DNA from: Tepidimonas taiwanensis
GTDB lineage: Bacteria; Pseudomonadota; Gammaproteobacteria; Burkholderiales; Burkholderiaceae_C
Reading direction: 5' to 3'
DNA length: 64,000 nt
Assembly: GCF_020162115.1 (NCBI RefSeq)
Contig: NZ_CP083911.1
Coordinates: 2,294,001-2,358,000, forward strand
Below, piece after piece: positions 26,548 to 35,526 of the stretch; position 1 is the stretch's first letter; every line of letters starts with the position of its first letter. The notes under the pieces were generated by a model that had not been told where the DNA came from, did no database searches, and saw nothing but the letters and a program-made list of their open reading frames with translations. The position numbers and the translations under genes were made by a program.

Positions 26548-27450
26548 TTACTTGGCCGCGTAGGCCTCCATCGGCCGATCATTCGGGTTGGCGATCGCCG
26601 CCTTGAGCGTGTCGCTCATCGGCATGTTCATCTTCACGCCGTTGGGCGGCGTCGGCTGCATGAACCACTTGTCGTAGATCTTGTTGATTTCACCGGACTT
26701 CATCATCGCGATGATCGAGTCGTCCACCGCCTTCTTGAAGGCCGGGTCGTCCTTGCGGAACATGATCGCGATCGGCTCGACGCTGAGCACTTCACCGACG
26801 ATCTTGAAATCGGCCGGGTTCTTCGAGCGCGCGATCAGGCCAGCCAGCAGCGAGCCGTCCATCACGAACGCGTCCGCGCGGCCCGACTCCAGCAGCAGGA
26901 AGCTGTCGGCGTGGTCCTTGCCGTAGACCTCCTTAAAGTCCACACCGGCGGCACGCTCGTGCTTGCGCAACGTCTGCACCGAGGTCGTGCCGGTGGTGGT
27001 GGCGACGTTCTTGCCGTTGAGGTCCTTGATCGAGTTGATGCCGGAGTTGGCTTTGACCGCGATGCGCACCTCCTCGACGAAGGTGGTCACGGCAAACGCG
27101 ACGTCACGCTGGCGCGCCTGGTTGTTGGTGGTGGAACCGCACTCGATGTCGACGGTGCCGTTTTGCACCAGCGGAATGCGGTTTTGCGAGGTGACAGGCT
27201 GGTACTTGATGTCCAGCTTGGCCAGGCCGAGCTGCTTCTGGATGTCGCCCAAGACGCGCTGGCAGATCTCGACGTGGTAGCCGGTGTACTTGCCATCGCC
27301 CAGCGTGTACGAGAGCACGCCGGACGATTCGCGCACGCCCATCGTCACCGTGCCGGTGGACTTGATCTTGGCCAGGGTGTCGTTGGCTTGGGCGTGGGCG
27401 GCGGTGGCCGCCAGCGCCGTGATGGCCAGGGCCAGCAGAGACTTCTTCAT
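26548..27450 (-). CDS. gltI: Glutamate/aspartate-binding periplasmic protein
   Basis: Substrate-binding protein of 300 residues with a Sec signal (KKSLLALAITALAATAAHA). Family segments include GVRESSGVLSYTLGDGKYTGYHVEIC, QPVTSQNRIPLVQNGTVDIECGSTTNN and FVEEVRIAVK, matching E. coli GltI. Two Cys may form the conserved disulphide. AAGGA precedes the ATG at 27450. It is first in gltIJKL, with the LysR regulator immediately upstream on the same strand. Confidence 0.95.
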   Translation of the reverse strand: MKKSLLALAITALAATAAHAQANDTLAKIKSTGTVTMGVRESSGVLSYTLGDGKYTGYHVEICQRVLGDIQKQLGLAKLDIKYQPVTSQNRIPLVQNGTVDIECGSTTNNQARQRDVAFAVTTFVEEVRIAVKANSGINSIKDLNGKNVATTTGTTSVQTLRKHERAAGVDFKEVYGKDHADSFLLLESGRADAFVMDGSLLAGLIARSKNPADFKIVGEVLSVEPIAIMFRKDDPAFKKAVDDSIIAMMKSGEINKIYDKWFMQPTPPNGVKMNMPMSDTLKAAIANPNDRPMEAYAAK

Positions 27451-27548
27451 GCTGTCATCCTTTCCTTGTGGGTAAACAGTAAAGCGAATCTTACTCGCCT
27501 TCCGGCACGATCCGGCCCCGGGCAAACCCACCCCGCCGGCGCGCGGGG

Positions 27549-28472
27549 TCATGCCAGTCCGGTGCCGAGGCGCTGCACGTCCTCCCACAGCCGTTGCGCG
27601 GCAGGCTTGTGCCGTCCGCCGCGGGCGCGATAGAGCCGGATATCGAGTTCACCCTGCCACGTGCCGGACGCCGGGGCCGCGGGCACGAGGCGCCCATCGG
27701 CCAGCGCCGGCTGCACCGCGCTCGCCGGCAGGAACGCCACACCATGCCCCTCGATCGCCATCGCCTTCAGGCTCTCGGCCATGTCCGTCTCGTACACGCG
27801 CTCCAAGTGCACGGGCTGCGGGGCCTGCCGCAGCACCCAGTCCACGACGCGCCCGAGGTACGCCCCCGGCGCGTAGGCCAGGTACGGCACCGGCGCGCGC
27901 GGCGTGCCCGGCAGCCGCACAAGGGGCTGGCCATCGGGGCCGGGGCGGCTGAACGGCGCGAGCACCTCGCGCCCGAGCGGCAGCATCTCGTAGCGACCGG
28001 CGTCCAGCTCGATCGGCTGCGACGCGTGGTGGTACGCGAGCAACAGGTCACACCCCCCCTCGGTCAGGCGCATCACCGCGTCGTGCACGTTGAGCGCGAC
28101 CAGCCGCGTCTTGATCGGGCCCAGCGCCGCGCGCAGCCGCGACAGCCACGTCGGAAAGAACGTGAACGCCAGCGTGTGCGGCACCGCGAACTCGATCACG
28201 TCCTTGGCCACCGCGGTGTGCTGACGCAGCAGCGCGCGCGTGGTCTGCAGCGTCTGCAGGATCTCGATCGCCTGCGCGTACAGCGTCTGGCCGGCTTCCG
28301 TGAGGCGCGTCGGGTACGACGAGCGATCGACCAGGTCCACGCCGGCCCACGCCTCCAGTGACTGGATGCGGCGCGAAAACGCCGGCTGCGTCACGTGGCG
28401 CAACTGGGCCGAGCGGCTGAAGCTGCGCGTCTCGGCCAGGCTGACGAAGTCCTCCAGCCACTTGGTTTCCAT
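27549..28472 (-). CDS. LysR-family transcriptional regulator
   Basis: Regulator of 307 residues. The N-terminal winged helix-turn-helix METKWLEDFVSLAETRSFSRSAQLRHVTQPAFSRRIQSLEAW is of the LysR type, followed by an effector domain. It lies 98 bp upstream of gltI in the same orientation, so it is probably the regulator of glutamate/aspartate uptake; that assignment is from context only. AGGACA lies just before the ATG at 28472. Confidence 0.9.
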   Translation of the reverse strand: METKWLEDFVSLAETRSFSRSAQLRHVTQPAFSRRIQSLEAWAGVDLVDRSSYPTRLTEAGQTLYAQAIEILQTLQTTRALLRQHTAVAKDVIEFAVPHTLAFTFFPTWLSRLRAALGPIKTRLVALNVHDAVMRLTEGGCDLLLAYHHASQPIELDAGRYEMLPLGREVLAPFSRPGPDGQPLVRLPGTPRAPVPYLAYAPGAYLGRVVDWVLRQAPQPVHLERVYETDMAESLKAMAIEGHGVAFLPASAVQPALADGRLVPAAPASGTWQGELDIRLYRARGGRHKPAAQRLWEDVQRLGTGLA

Positions 28473-28502
28473 CGTGTCCTCCGTTCGGTGGGGCCGCGGC
28501 GC

Positions 28503-30380
28503 TCACGGCGTGTCGGCGCCGCTTTGCTGCAACGCCCACATCTGCGCGTAGCGCCCGCCGCGCGCCAGCAGCTCGGCGTGGCGGCCGCGCTCGACGACGC
28601 GGCCGTGCTCCAGCACGACGATCTCGTGCGCGTCCGCGATGGTCGAGAGGCGGTGCGCGATCACCAGCGTCGTGCGGTCGCGCGCGAGCCGCCGCAGCTC
28701 GGCCTGGATCGCGCGCTCATTGGCCGAATCGAGCGCCGACGTCGCCTCGTCCAGGATCAGGATCGGCGGGTTTTTCAGCAGCGTGCGCGCGATGGCCACA
28801 CGCTGCTTTTCGCCGCCGGAGAGCTTGAGGCCGCGCTCGCCGACCACCGTCTGCCACCCCTGCGGCAACCGCTCGATGAAGTCCAGGATGTGCGCGGCGC
28901 GCGCGGCCTCGCGCACCTCCTCGTCGCTGGCGCTGGGGCGGCCGTAGCGGATGTTGTACTCGATCGTGTCGTTGAACAGCACCGTGTCCTGCGGCACGAT
29001 GCCGATCGCGCGCCGCAGGCTCGCCTGCGTGACGTCGCGCACGTCGTGCCCGTCGACGGTGATGCGCCCGGCCGCGGCCCGCGCGGCGGCGGCGTCGCCC
29101 GGGCGGCCCACGTCGTAGAAGCGGTACAGCAGCCGCGCCAGCGTCGATTTGCCCGACCCCGACGGCCCCACCACCGCCACCGTCTGCCCGGCCGGGATGA
29201 CCAGATCGACGCCGTGCAGGATCTCCCGCTCGCGCTCGTAACCGAAGTGCACGCCCTCGAAGCGCACTTCCGGCGCGCGCGTGAGCACCAGCTCGCGCGC
29301 ATTCGGTGCATCGCGCACCTCGCACTCGCGCGCCAGCAGATCGAACATCCGCCCCAGGTCCGTCAAGCCCTGGCGGATCTCGCGGTACAGCACGCCCAAA
29401 AAGTTGAGCGGCATGTACAGCTGGATCATGAAGGCGTTGATCATCACCAGATCGCCCAGCGTCATGCGCCCTTCGGTCACCGCCAGCGTCGCGCGCCACA
29501 GGATCGCCACCAGCGCCACGACGATGATGAGCTGCTGCCCGGCGTTGAGCAGCGACAGCGACGCCTGCGTGCGCAGCCGGGCGCGCCGCAGCCGCTCCAG
29601 GCTCTCGGCGTAGCGGCGCGCCTCCCACGCCTCGTTGTCGAAATATTTGACCGTCTCGTAGTTGAGCAGCGCGTCGATCGCGCGCGTCTGGCTCGCGGAC
29701 TCGAGTTCGTTCATCTGGCGCCGGATGCCCGTACGCCACTGCGTGATCTTGACGGTGAAGACCACGTACAGCCCCAACGCCGCGGCCGTCACCCAGACGT
29801 ACCACGCCTCGAAGCGCGTGCCCAGCAGCGTCAGCACCAGCGCCACCTCGATCAGCGTGGGCACCACGCTGTAGAGCGAGTACGAGATCAGCGACTGCAC
29901 CGCGCGCGTGCCGCGCTCGATATCGCGCGTGAGGCCCCCGGTCTGCCGCTCGAGGTGGAAGCGCAAGCTCAGCGCATGTAGGTGTTCGAACACCTGCAGC
30001 GCGATCGTGCGCGCCGCGCCCTCGGTCGCCTTCATGAAGACGAGCTCGCGCAGCTCCGCCAGCACGCTGCTGGCCAGCCGCAGCCCCCCGTACGCGAGGA
30101 CGAGCCCCACCGGCACCAGCACCACGCCGCTGGCCGCCACCGACAGGCCCGGCAACGGCGTGAGCGCATCGATCAGGGCCTTGAGCAGCAGCGGCACCCC
30201 GACCGTGGCGACCTTCGCCGCGACCATCAGCGCGATCGCCAGCACCACCCGCCAGCGGTACGTCCACAGATAAGGCAGCAGGCGGCGCAGCGTCTGCGCG
30301 TCGCTGCGAGGCACATCCTGACCCCGAGCCACACCCACTCCGGCCGCATACACAGCGCGCGACGTCGCCTCTCGCATCAT
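28503..30380 (-). CDS. ABC exporter, Atm1/HMT1 type (fused membrane and ATPase)
   Basis: Half-transporter of 625 residues. About six helices span residues ~40-330, followed by the nucleotide-binding domain. Walker A is GPSGSGKST, signature LSGGEKQR, Walker B ILILDEATSALD and the switch His IAHRLST. The segment NYETVKYFDNE..EARRYAESL is characteristic of the Atm1/ABCB7 group, which exports glutathione- or metal-linked compounds. The start is uncertain: two adjacent ATGs occur at 30380 and 30377, and the longer reading to 30425 would overlap the divergent thioesterase gene. The closely spaced divergent gene starts 16 bp away. Confidence 0.9.
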   Translation of the reverse strand: MMREATSRAVYAAGVGVARGQDVPRSDAQTLRRLLPYLWTYRWRVVLAIALMVAAKVATVGVPLLLKALIDALTPLPGLSVAASGVVLVPVGLVLAYGGLRLASSVLAELRELVFMKATEGAARTIALQVFEHLHALSLRFHLERQTGGLTRDIERGTRAVQSLISYSLYSVVPTLIEVALVLTLLGTRFEAWYVWVTAAALGLYVVFTVKITQWRTGIRRQMNELESASQTRAIDALLNYETVKYFDNEAWEARRYAESLERLRRARLRTQASLSLLNAGQQLIIVVALVAILWRATLAVTEGRMTLGDLVMINAFMIQLYMPLNFLGVLYREIRQGLTDLGRMFDLLARECEVRDAPNARELVLTRAPEVRFEGVHFGYEREREILHGVDLVIPAGQTVAVVGPSGSGKSTLARLLYRFYDVGRPGDAAAARAAAGRITVDGHDVRDVTQASLRRAIGIVPQDTVLFNDTIEYNIRYGRPSASDEEVREAARAAHILDFIERLPQGWQTVVGERGLKLSGGEKQRVAIARTLLKNPPILILDEATSALDSANERAIQAELRRLARDRTTLVIAHRLSTIADAHEIVVLEHGRVVERGRHAELLARGGRYAQMWALQQSGADTP

Positions 30381-30395
30381 CGACAATAGCCCGTT

Positions 30396-30860
30396 ATGAC
30401 AGACAACATCGTACCCTCGCCCCAAGCCACCCCTGCCCCCGAAGGAGGCTTGCCCCAGGATAAAGAACTCGTTTTACGCGTCATCCCCATGCCCGCCGAC
30501 GTCAACGCCAACGGGGACATCTTCGGCGGCTGGGTGATGGCACAGGTGGATCTCGCCGGCTCCGTGATTCCCGCGCGCCACATGGGCGGGCGCTTTGCGA
30601 CCGTCGCGGTCAACCAGTTCCTGTTCAAGCAGCCGGTCAAGGTCGGCGATCTGCTGAGCTTTTTCGCCACACTGGTGCGGGTGGGCAACACCTCCATCAC
30701 GGTACAAGTGGAGGTGTGGGCCGAGCGCCAGCGCCCGCACTACCAATGCGTGAAGGTGACCGAGGCGACACTGACTTATGTCGCGATAGACGAGCAGGGG
30801 CGGCCGCGCCCCGTGCCACGGCCGCCGACCACCGCGCCCGAGGGCAACGCCACCGCCTGA
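30396..30860 (+). CDS. yciA: Acyl-CoA thioesterase, YciA type
   Basis: Hotdog-fold thioesterase of 154 residues. Core segments are VIPMPADVNANGDIFGGWVMAQVDLAGS, with the catalytic Asp region of YciA, and ATVAVNQFLFKQPVKVGDLLSF. It hydrolyses acyl-CoAs in the cytoplasm. It is divergent from the Atm1-type exporter with only 15 bp between the two starts, so promoters must overlap the coding ends. The Pro-rich termini are not conserved. Confidence 0.88.
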   Translation: MTDNIVPSPQATPAPEGGLPQDKELVLRVIPMPADVNANGDIFGGWVMAQVDLAGSVIPARHMGGRFATVAVNQFLFKQPVKVGDLLSFFATLVRVGNTSITVQVEVWAERQRPHYQCVKVTEATLTYVAIDEQGRPRPVPRPPTTAPEGNATA

Positions 30861-30918
30861 GCCCACCGCCGTGGCCATCGCCCGCGACCCGTGATAGCAC
30901 CGACCGCGAAAAAATTGG

Positions 30919-30956
30919 CAAAAAATCGGCCGCCCGGGCGACACGCCCGGGCGGCC
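30919..30956 (-). terminator. Strong intrinsic terminator on the minus strand
   Basis: The inverted repeat GGCCGCCCGGGCG / CGCCCGGGCGGCC (30928-30956; 12-13 bp stem, small loop) is followed on the minus strand by GATTTTTTGCC and then a second T-run. This is a textbook Rho-independent terminator. The nearest minus-strand gene is ampG, 340 bp upstream, so it ends either a long ampG 3' region or a separate small RNA. It faces yciA, which is on the other strand. Confidence 0.85.
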
Positions 30957-31110
30957 AAAAGTCCATCAGGACGTCGTTGGGAACCGTGCCGGAACCGCCA
31001 CCGTGGTGACGGGTCATCTGCTGTCACCGGCCCCGTGGGAGGCCGACACGCCCCGGTGCAATCCGGGGCCGTGTCGATCCACGAACGCCCCGTTAGTTGT
31101 GTGTGTATGA
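30928..31110 (-). ncRNA. Candidate structured RNA ending at the terminator
   Basis: Upstream of the terminator the minus strand can fold into a compact, branched structure. A closing helix GGGCGUU with GACGUCC brackets a long hairpin CGACACGGCCCCGG/CCGGGGCGUGUCG (31044-31076, one bulge), a GGCCUC..GGGGCC hairpin, and GGUGAC/GUCACC. No open reading frame in the interval looks like a protein, and no promoter could be assigned. It may be a small RNA or the structured 3' end of ampG mRNA. It matches no RNA family I can name. Confidence 0.3.
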
Positions 31111-31295
31111 GCGGGGCGATGAGCGTGTGACAGCGCTGAAAAGCATTGTATGATCAAAATGCGCGATGGCGGCTCCCCCATTTGGGGGAGGAGAGGTCGC
31201 CGCGATGGCATTTGGCCCCGGGGTGTTCCCCAAAGCCCAGCGCGACTCGCCGCGCCGCCCACCCACGGCCCGCGCGACACGTGCCGTCGGTGCCT

Positions 31296-32879
31296 TCATG
31301 CGGTCGGCACATTGCCTGACGCTGGCTTCGCCATACGGCGTCCCACCCATGACACCAACACCAGAACCGGCACGCCCAGCAGCGTCGTCAGCACGAAAAA
31401 GCCCGGGTACCCCAGCGCATCGACCATGCCGCCCGAATAGCCTCCCAACGCCTTCGGCAGCAGCGTCATGAGCGAGCTGAAGATTGCGTACTGCACCGCG
31501 GTGAAGCGCACCTGCGTCAAACTCGACAAAAACGCCACGAACGCCGCGCTGGCAAAGCCCGCGGCCAGGTTGTCCGCCGCCACCACCGCGTACAGCATCG
31601 CGCGCTCGGGCCCGACGAGCGCCAGCGCGACGAACCCGAGGTTGGTCAGCGCCGACAGCACCGCCCCCCACCACAGCGCGCGCAGCACGCCCAGCCGCGT
31701 CGCCAGCACGCCGCCCAGAAAACCACCCGCGATGCTGACGACGACGCCAAACGTCTTCACCGCGGTGGCGATGTCCGGCTTGGAAAACCCCAGGTCCTGG
31801 TAGAACACGTTGGAAATGACGCCGAGCACGATGTCCGAGATGCGGTACAGGCCCACCACCGCCAGCAGCAGCACCGCATCCGCCCAGCCATGGCGCACGA
31901 AGAACGCCAGCACCGGCTCGACCCAGGTCTCGCGCGCCGCGTCGCGGCTCGCCACCCCCGCGCGCACCAACAACGCGCCCAAGCCGAACGCCGCCGCCAG
32001 CGCGAGCGCCAGCCGCAGCGCCTCCAGCGCCAGCGTCAGCAACGGCCCGCGGGTGGCCTGCCCCGCCTCCGACGGCTCCCATCCCTGCCCCACGCCCCAA
32101 AACACCGCGACGAACGCCGCCACCGCGCACAAAAAGACCGCCAGCAGCCGGCCGTGGGCGGATGACGGGCGGGGCACCGCAGCCTGCGGCACCCGCGGCT
32201 CCGGCGCGACCAGCGTCGCCACCAGGCCAACCGCCATCGCCAGCGCCGCCGTCGCGTAGGCGGCGCCCCACGCCGCATAGTCGTAGGCGCCCTTGCTCGA
32301 CCCCCACGCCGACGCCAGAAACAGCACCCCCGCGCCGGCCACCACCATGCCGACGCGATACCCCGCGATATACGCCGACGACAGCACGCCCTGCCACGCC
32401 GGTGGCGCGATCTCGATGCGGTAGGCGTCGATGACAATGTCCTGCGTCGCCGACATGAACCCCAGCAGCACCGCGAACGCCGCCATGCGCGCGAGCGCCG
32501 CCGACCCCTGGGCAGGGTCGGTCGCGGCCATGCCGAGGATCGCCCCGACGACCCCGAGCTGCGCCAGCAGCAGCCACGCGCGCCGCCGGCCCAGCCGCGC
32601 CGTCAGCCCCGGCAGCGGCAGCCGGTCCACCAGCGGCGCCCAGATGAACTTGAACGAGTATGCCAGCGCCGCCCAACTGAAAAACGTCACCGCGCGCCGC
32701 TCGACGCCCGCCTCCCCCAGCCACAACGACAGCGACGAAAAAATCAACAGCAACGGCAGCCCCGCCGAAAACCCCAAGGCCGCCATCACCGCCACGCGCC
32801 AGTCCCACAGCAGCCGCCAGCCGGTGGGGGCGGCGGGGGCGGGATCGGTCGGCGGCGCGGAGGCGGGGGCAGAGGACAT
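31296..32879 (-). CDS. ampG: AmpG-like muropeptide permease (MFS)
   Basis: Inner-membrane transporter of 527 residues with about 12-14 helices. The segment LPLLLIFSSLSLWLGEAGVERRAVTFFSWAALAYSFKFIWAPLVDR is diagnostic of AmpG, the permease that imports anhydro-muropeptides for cell-wall recycling. Further family motifs are SATQDIVIDAYRIE and YQDLGFSKPDIATAVKTFG. The start at 32879 is the Met directly before the conserved region; it has no clear ribosome site. It is divergent from the M48 protease gene. Confidence 0.9.
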   Translation of the reverse strand: MSSAPASAPPTDPAPAAPTGWRLLWDWRVAVMAALGFSAGLPLLLIFSSLSLWLGEAGVERRAVTFFSWAALAYSFKFIWAPLVDRLPLPGLTARLGRRRAWLLLAQLGVVGAILGMAATDPAQGSAALARMAAFAVLLGFMSATQDIVIDAYRIEIAPPAWQGVLSSAYIAGYRVGMVVAGAGVLFLASAWGSSKGAYDYAAWGAAYATAALAMAVGLVATLVAPEPRVPQAAVPRPSSAHGRLLAVFLCAVAAFVAVFWGVGQGWEPSEAGQATRGPLLTLALEALRLALALAAAFGLGALLVRAGVASRDAARETWVEPVLAFFVRHGWADAVLLLAVVGLYRISDIVLGVISNVFYQDLGFSKPDIATAVKTFGVVVSIAGGFLGGVLATRLGVLRALWWGAVLSALTNLGFVALALVGPERAMLYAVVAADNLAAGFASAAFVAFLSSLTQVRFTAVQYAIFSSLMTLLPKALGGYSGGMVDALGYPGFFVLTTLLGVPVLVLVSWVGRRMAKPASGNVPTA

Positions 32880-32959
32880 GGCAGACAGCAGCAGAAATCG
32901 GTGACAACCGTTACATCGGGTCACGCAGGGCCAGCGCCGATTGTGCCTATGATGTGCGC

Positions 32960-33802
32960 ATGTGCTGGCTGTGTGATGCGCGAAGGGGCCCGTTGGCGCG
33001 ACGGGGGTTTCTGCGGGCGGCCGCCGCAGCCGCGGGCGCGGCTGCGCTGGTGCCGGCCCAGGCCCAGGTGGAGGTCGGTCCGCCGTCCTGGGCGCGCACA
33101 CTGGTGCTGGCCACGCAGCTCGAGGGCGCGGCCGCGCAGCAGTACGCCCAAATGCTCGCGCAAGCGCGTGCCAAGGGGGCGCTGGCGCCAGACGACCACC
33201 CCCAGGTGCGGCGGCTGCGCGCGATCGCGCGCCGCCTCATCCCCCACGCACTGCCGTGGAACGAGCGCGCGCGCCGGTGGCGCTGGGAAGTCAACCTGAT
33301 TGCCAGCAAGCAGATCAACGCGTTTTGCATGCCCGGCGGCAAGATCGCGTTTTTCACCGGCATCCTCGACCAGCTCCAGCTCGGCGAGGACGAGGCCGCG
33401 ATGGTCATGGGCCACGAGATGGCGCACGCGCTGCGCGAGCACGCGCGCGAGCGCATCGCCAAGACGTACGTCACGGGTTTCGGTCTGTCGCTGGGGACAC
33501 AGCTGCTCGGGCTGGGTGACCTGGGGCGGCTCGCGGCCGACCTCGGCACCCAGCTGCTCAGCCTGAAGTTCAGCCGCGAGGACGAAACCGAGGCCGACCT
33601 CGTCGGGCTGGAACTCGCCGCGCGCGGTGCCTACGACCCCCGCGCCAGCGTCACGCTGTGGCAGAAAATGGCCCGCGCCGCCGGCGACAACGGACTCGAG
33701 TTCCTCTCCACCCACCCGAGCGGCCCCAACCGCATCCGCGAGCTGGAAGCCAACATCCCCAAAGTCGAGGCGCTGTACGAGCAGGCCCGCCGGGCGGGCT
33801 GA
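32960..33802 (+). CDS. M48-family metalloprotease with Tat-like signal
   Basis: Peptidase of 280 residues. The zinc motif is HEMAH (152-156), with the third ligand in DETEADLVGLEL. The N-terminus has a twin-arginine-like signal RRGFLRAAAAAAGAAALVPAQA, suggesting export as a folded protein, or a Sec signal with a chance RR. It resembles the LoiP/YcaL or BepA-like group of periplasmic M48 proteases that act on outer-membrane assembly. GTG at 32954 is an alternative start; I prefer the ATG at 32960. Confidence 0.86.
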   Translation: MCWLCDARRGPLARRGFLRAAAAAAGAAALVPAQAQVEVGPPSWARTLVLATQLEGAAAQQYAQMLAQARAKGALAPDDHPQVRRLRAIARRLIPHALPWNERARRWRWEVNLIASKQINAFCMPGGKIAFFTGILDQLQLGEDEAAMVMGHEMAHALREHARERIAKTYVTGFGLSLGTQLLGLGDLGRLAADLGTQLLSLKFSREDETEADLVGLELAARGAYDPRASVTLWQKMARAAGDNGLEFLSTHPSGPNRIRELEANIPKVEALYEQARRAG

Positions 33803-33916
33803 GCCGCTTTCCTCAGCCTCGCGGGGCAAAGCCAGCCGGCGCGTGCCGCGCGCCAAAGCTTGCACCCGACCGAGGGCCGCACCCGGTGCGCACCGCATGT
33901 GCGCGAAAGCGCCGGG

Positions 33917-34564
33917 CTAAGTGCCCCCCACGAACGGGTTGGTGCGGCGCTCGCGGCCGAACGTGCTCTCCGGCCCGTGGCCCGGGATGAACACCGTGTC
34001 GTCGCCCATCGGCCACAGGCGCTGCGTGATGCTGTCGATCAGCTGCTGGTGGTCGCCGCCCGGGAAATCCGTGCGGCCGATGCTGCCGGCGAAGAGCACG
34101 TCGCCAACAAAGGCGCGCTTGGCCTCGGGCGAATAAAACACCACGTGCCCCGGCGTGTGCCCCGGGCAGTGGCGCACCTGCAGCGCGCACGCGCCCACCG
34201 TCACCGTGTCACCATCGTGCAACCAGCGCGTGGGCGCAAAGCCCCACGCCGGCGGAAAGCCGAACATGCGGCTTTGCTGCGGCAGGGCGTCGATCCAGAA
34301 CTGGTCCCCGGGGTGCGGGCCGATGATGGGCAACCCGAGGCGCTCGGCCAGCTCGCCCGCGCCGCCGGCGTGGTCGATGTGCGCGTGCGTCAGCCAGATC
34401 TGCCGCAGGTCCAGCCCCAGCCGCTCGGCCTGCGCCAGCACATCGTCCAGATCGCCGCCGGGGTCGATGACCGCCGCCTCGCGCGTCGTGTCGCACCACA
34501 CCAGCGAGCAGTTTTGGGCAAACGGCGTGACGGGGATGGTCTGGTAGCGCAGCATGGCGGGCAT
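33917..34564 (-). CDS. MBL-fold hydrolase, glyoxalase II-like (YcbL type)
   Basis: Metallo-beta-lactamase-fold hydrolase of 215 residues. The metal motif is THAHIDHAGG, followed by CPGHTPGHVVFY, FVGDVLFAGSIGRTDFPGG and IPGHGPESTFGRERRTNPF. This matches the YcbL/type-II glyoxalase-like group. Its substrate may be S-lactoylglutathione or a related thioester. The ATG at 34555 (MLRYQTIPV) is equally likely as a start; neither has a clear ribosome site. It is divergent from the SDR gene. Confidence 0.88.
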   Translation of the reverse strand: MPAMLRYQTIPVTPFAQNCSLVWCDTTREAAVIDPGGDLDDVLAQAERLGLDLRQIWLTHAHIDHAGGAGELAERLGLPIIGPHPGDQFWIDALPQQSRMFGFPPAWGFAPTRWLHDGDTVTVGACALQVRHCPGHTPGHVVFYSPEAKRAFVGDVLFAGSIGRTDFPGGDHQQLIDSITQRLWPMGDDTVFIPGHGPESTFGRERRTNPFVGGT

Positions 34565-34631
34565 TGTAGGGTGGACATGGACGAGCACACCGACGCCCCC
34601 CACACGCGCACTATGCGCGACAATCCGGCCC

Positions 34632-35414
34632 ATGGCACCGCACCCATCGTCCCCCGCCCGCATCGCGCTGGTCACCGGCGCCGGCAGCGGCATCGGCCGC
34701 GCCTGCGCGATCGCCCTGCTGCACGACGGCTGGACCGTGTGGCTCGTCGGCCGGCGTGCCGACGCGCTGCAGGCCACCGCCGCCGAGGCCGACGCCGCCC
34801 AGCCCGGCGCAGCCGCGCGCGCGCACGTGGCACCGGCCGACGTCACCGACCCCGCCGCGGTGCGGGCGGTGTTCGACAGGGTGCGCGCGACGCACGGACG
34901 GCTCGATCTGCTGTTCAACAACGCCGGCATCTTCACCCCACCCGCCACGCCCGACGCGCTGGCGCTGGACGACTGGCACCGCGCGGTGCACACCAACCTC
35001 AACGGGGCGTTTTACTGCCTGCGCGCGGCCTTCGGGCTGATGCGCGAGCAACACCCGCGCGGCGGACGCATCATCAACAACGGCTCCATCTCCGCCCACA
35101 CCCCGCGCCCCGGCTCGATCGCCTACACCGCGACCAAGCACGCCATCACGGGGCTGACCAAAGCGGCGGCACTGGACGGCCGTGCGTTCGACATCGCCGT
35201 GGGCCAGATCGACATCGGTAACGTCGCCAGCGACATGACGACGGCGATGGCCGCCGGCGTCCTGCAGGCCGACGGCAGCGTCCGGCCCGAGGCGCGCATG
35301 GACATGGACGCCGTGGTGCAGACTTTCATGACCATGGCGCGGCTGCCGCTGGAGGCGAACGTGCTCTTTGCCACCGTCATGGCCACCAAGATGCCGTTCG
35401 TCGGGCGGGGGTGA
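34632..35414 (+). CDS. Short-chain dehydrogenase/reductase
   Basis: SDR enzyme of 260 residues. The cofactor motif is TGAGSGIGRA near the N-terminus, NNAG follows, and the catalytic residues are in NNGSISAHTPRPGSIAYTATKHA (Ser, Tyr and Lys). The substrate is unknown. Its start is 67 bp from the divergent MBL gene start. It precedes the Lrp-type gene, which is convergent. Confidence 0.88.
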   Translation: MAPHPSSPARIALVTGAGSGIGRACAIALLHDGWTVWLVGRRADALQATAAEADAAQPGAAARAHVAPADVTDPAAVRAVFDRVRATHGRLDLLFNNAGIFTPPATPDALALDDWHRAVHTNLNGAFYCLRAAFGLMREQHPRGGRIINNGSISAHTPRPGSIAYTATKHAITGLTKAAALDGRAFDIAVGQIDIGNVASDMTTAMAAGVLQADGSVRPEARMDMDAVVQTFMTMARLPLEANVLFATVMATKMPFVGRG

Positions 35415-35526
35415 AGCGCAACCCCACCCCGCACAAACATTCCCGCGATGAGCGGTGCGGACAGCGCAATCGGCCACGGCGAGGGTCGATGCCGCAACAC
35501 GCAACCGGCTGGAACAGCCCCCTTTG

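Larger units (their letters stand above)
30861..31295. other. 435-bp intergenic region between yciA and ampG
   Basis: No credible protein gene is present between these convergent genes. It holds a strong minus-strand terminator (30919-30956), several hairpins at 30970-31100 (listed as a candidate RNA), and a perfect short hairpin CTCCCCC-ATT-TGGGGGAG near 31173. A plus-strand promoter-like pair GTGACA (31127) and TATGAT (31149) with a 16-bp spacer points toward ampG antisense; it may be chance. Confidence 0.5.

Noticed and set aside
30697..31017. Minus-strand frame in the candidate RNA region
   Set aside because: It runs through the terminator and the end of yciA, so it is unlikely to be translated.
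31127..31154. Promoter-like GTGACA-N16-TATGAT on the plus strand
   Set aside because: Nothing downstream on that strand except ampG antisense; left as a remark only.
32952..32960. Alternative starts for the M48 protease (GTG 32954; out-of-frame ATG 32952)
   Set aside because: The in-frame ATG at 32960 gives a complete signal peptide; the others add nothing.
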